Assembly (NCBI RefSeq): GCF_003967015.1
Contig: NZ_AP017565.1
Coordinates: 47,136-111,135 of the forward strand
Direction: 5' to 3'
Length of the DNA: 64,000 nucleotides
Source: Pseudanabaena sp. ABRG5-3
GTDB lineage: Bacteria > Cyanobacteriota > Cyanobacteriia > Pseudanabaenales > Pseudanabaenaceae
Below the pieces are notes generated by a model. The model saw nothing but the letters and a program-made list of their open reading frames with translations. It ran no database searches and had not been told where the DNA came from. The first letter of the stretch is position 1; the number at the start of each line of letters is the position of its first letter. Below, piece after piece: positions 62,057 through 64,000 of the stretch. Both the position numbers and the translations under genes were made by a program.

Positions 62057-62955
62057 AACCCATTTGGTATCTTAGGAAGATACAAAAAAGGAGTCAAACA
62101 TGGGATATAGCAGCAGTCTAAGCGATAAAGAGTGGGAGATAATCGAACCTCTGTTGCCTAAAAAAAGAAGACTCGTCCACCAACATGGACAAAACGGCAA
62201 ATAATTAGATGGAGTATTGTACCAACTCAAGAATGGATGTAATTGAGGAGACTTGCCCAAAGATTTGCCCCCATACTCAACAGTGTATTGGCACTACAAG
62301 CAGTGGCGAGAGTCTGGAGCACTGAGGGAAATCATGACTGCATTGCACGAGCAAGTGAGAGAAAAAGTCGAGAAAAAGCCTAGACAACCTTAATCATCGT
62401 CGATTCCCAAGCTACCAAAAATACCTGCAATGCAAGCGTTGAGTCCAAAGGTTTCTGCTCCTACAAGGCAACGAATGGCATCAAGAAAAATCTCGGTGTG
62501 GATTCTCTCGGTTTGCCATTCTTCACCCTTTGCACCAAGGCAAGTCTGTCCGATGATAAGGCTTTGATTGAAATGTTTGCTCAAAACATTGACTACTTTA
62601 AAGCTAAACCCGTGAATATTCCCAAGATAACTGTCATGGTTGATCATGGCCATCCCCCTGACAAGCTCATCCCCGCTCTAGAAGAGATTTATCCACAGAT
62701 TATGACCAAGATTCGATTTAAGGTTGCACCGAAAATGTCCAAGCAGGAGAAGCAGGCTTTGGGTATATCTGGTTTTGTGGTCATTCCGATGCGTTGGATT
62801 GTCGAACGCTCCAATGCTTGGATGGAGCGTTGTAAAAGTCTGGTCAAAAACTTTGGACAGAACTTTAGACAACGCTAATACAAGAATTCACCTTTACTTT
62901 ATCAGGCTTATGCTTAAGCGCCTTGCTAAAGCTTCCTAAGATACCAAATGGGTTC
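62056..62955 (+). mobile_element. Decayed IS5-family element
   Basis: 900 bases bounded by perfect 24-bp inverted repeats (GAACCCATTTGGTATCTTAGGAAG) and flanked by TATA on both sides, a likely target duplication. Inside, a transposase reads MGYSSSLSDKEWEIIEPLLP, GALREIMTALHEQVREKVEK, IIVDSQATKNTCNASV, VDSLGLPFFTLCTKA and WIVERSNAWMERCKSLVKNF, the layout of IS5-group DDE transposases. At least three frame changes break it, and the longest surviving frame is 62498-62878. Ends intact but transposase dead. Confidence 0.85.
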
Positions 62956-63156
62956 TATATTATGTCCAAGAATAATTCTCGCGTTACCTATTTTCCGAAA
63001 TATAAGACCTGAAGCTGATTGTTTTAAATTTCGATTATGGTATAGCTCACTAGAATCTATTAAGGCAATTTCTGAAAGTTTCCACTTGCCATCTTCTTTT
63101 TTATTTCTCTCTATATCTAAAAGCAACCAGCCTGTAGGAATATCACTGATTTGCAT
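62926..63156 (-). CDS. Small hypothetical frame ending in IS DNA
   Basis: A frame of 76 codons, starting MQISDIPTGWLLLDIERNKK and ending inside the right IS5 repeat. Before the IS insertion it would have continued differently. It has a mixed alpha/beta composition with no recognisable family. An overlapping frame exists on the other strand, so coding status is doubtful. Confidence 0.25.
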   Translation of the reverse strand: MQISDIPTGWLLLDIERNKKEDGKWKLSEIALIDSSELYHNRNLKQSASGLIFRKIGNARIILGHNIEPIWYLRKL

Positions 63157-63202
63157 TATAAAATCTGTTTATTGATAATTTAGAGAATTATATTATAAAC
63201 TA

Positions 63203-64000
63203 GTGCATTTTTCATCTTTTATACCTTTATTTTCTCTCGATCAAGCTGATTTGTCCGAAATTCGCCTTATTGGTTCTGATGTTGATGGCACTCTTACCCA
63301 CAATGGAAAATTTTCTTATGATTTCATCTCAACTCTGCTCAATTTGCAATCAGCAGGAATTAAAGTCCTCTTGGTGACTGGTCGTTCGGCAGGGTGGGTC
63401 AGTGCTTTGGTGAATTATTTACCTGTCGCAGGAGCGATCGCAGAAAATGGAGGGATATTTTTGCATCCCAATGGTCAACAGGATTTGCTCTCTTCTATTC
63501 CCAATCTATCTAAACATCGCATTCTGCTAGAAAATACTTTCCATCAAATCAAACAGTTATTTCCTAACCTTCAGGCTTCCACTGATAACCAGTTCCGTAT
63601 TACCGATTGGACTTTTGATGTTGATGATTTATCGACTGACGATCTTCAAGCCATCTCTTCCCAATGTCGGCAAATGGGTTGGAGTTTTACTTACAGCAAT
63701 GTCCAAGGTCATATCAAACCACCGCACCAAGATAAAGCAACTGGCTTAGATACAGTACTCAAAAATCAATTTTCTGACCTCATTTCACAGCAGGTGCTAA
63801 CTGTTGGCGATAGTCCCAACGATGAGGCGATGTTTAATCCCGATCTATTCCCCATTTCCTTTGGTGTGGCAAATGTTCGCCATTATCAGGACATGATGCT
63901 GCATTTACCCCAATACATTACTCAAGCTTCTGAGTTTGCTGGCTTCCAAGAATTAGCCCAGCTACTGCTCCCAAATAGTGTCACAGATGACAGTATGTAA
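63203..64000 (+). CDS. HAD-superfamily phosphatase (Cof/SPP-like)
   Basis: A 265-residue hydrolase. Motif I is GSDVDGTLTHNG (nucleophile Asp in DVDGT), motif II is LLVTGRSAGW, and motif III/IV is DKATGL with TVGDSPNDEAMF. The cap is type IIB. These are complete catalytic motifs. The start is a GTG (63203) because no ATG occurs before motif I, and the stop is the last three bases of the window. Substrate may be a sugar phosphate or mannosyl-3-phosphoglycerate-like compound; not determinable here. It is monocistronic. Confidence 0.85.
   Translation: MHFSSFIPLFSLDQADLSEIRLIGSDVDGTLTHNGKFSYDFISTLLNLQSAGIKVLLVTGRSAGWVSALVNYLPVAGAIAENGGIFLHPNGQQDLLSSIPNLSKHRILLENTFHQIKQLFPNLQASTDNQFRITDWTFDVDDLSTDDLQAISSQCRQMGWSFTYSNVQGHIKPPHQDKATGLDTVLKNQFSDLISQQVLTVGDSPNDEAMFNPDLFPISFGVANVRHYQDMMLHLPQYITQASEFAGFQELAQLLLPNSVTDDSM

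Overview
The window is chromosomal DNA of a cyanobacterium. GCGATCGC (HIP1-type) octamers occur throughout, most genes have cyanobacterial family signatures (AMIN-domain TonB receptor, cynABDS, HEAT-repeat proteins), and several long intergenic palindromes and C-rich repeats are typical of filamentous, Pseudanabaena-like genomes. The genus is an inference. I see no tRNA, rRNA or CRISPR array.

Layout. 1-4450: transporter genes (MFS start, two YdcZ/DUF606 half-size DMT proteins), a divergent MarR regulator with a perfect 38-bp palindrome in front of it, a CPBP membrane protease and a membrane histidine kinase. 4450-8700: a decayed zone with small hypothetical genes, a broken copy of an AAA-nuclease gene, a WYL regulator, and remnants of ISAzo13 and IS66 transposases abutting the 3' end of a bacterioferritin gene. 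8700-38000: an iron-acquisition island of about 29 kb. It has TonB-ExbD-ExbB, a hybrid NRPS/PKS line (truncated C-A-PCP, luciferase-like monooxygenase, KS-AT-KR-ACP PKS, Cy-A-PCP NRPS, KASIII-ACP fusion), an MFS exporter, an MbtI/Irp9-type salicylate synthase, an aryl-AMP ligase, an aryl carrier protein, a type II thioesterase, an AMIN/TonB outer-membrane receptor and a four-gene FecCD-type ABC importer. Together these make, export and re-import a salicylate-capped siderophore, probably containing a thiazoline.

38000-42600: an SDR, an IS1-family element inserted in a small gene, an intact AAA-ATPase/PD-(D/E)XK nuclease (full-length paralogue of the broken copy at 5.3-6.6 kb) and an IS982 remnant. 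42600-49000: the cyanate operon cynA-cynB-cynD-cynS, a 44-residue membrane peptide downstream of it, and a divergent two-component pair whose kinase 3' end has been hit by a second IS1 copy. Both IS1 copies carry the same C7 frame break, which splits the DDE triad between two frames.

50200-62060: the most unusual part. It holds a sulfonate/nitrate-type ABC transporter whose binding protein has a NosL-like tail, and a convergent LysR regulator fused to its own cytoplasmic copy of that binding protein. Beyond these lie an AprA-like flavoprotein, an AprB-like 2[4Fe-4S] ferredoxin, a HEAT-repeat protein, an Mrp Fe-S carrier, and YeiH and TauE-type exporters. No SsuD, TauD or other known desulfonating oxygenase is present. 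The set reads as a self-contained organosulfur uptake and sulfite-handling system in which the AprA-like/ferredoxin pair does the chemistry. That reading is inference from gene content. The window ends with a decayed IS5-family element and a HAD phosphatase.
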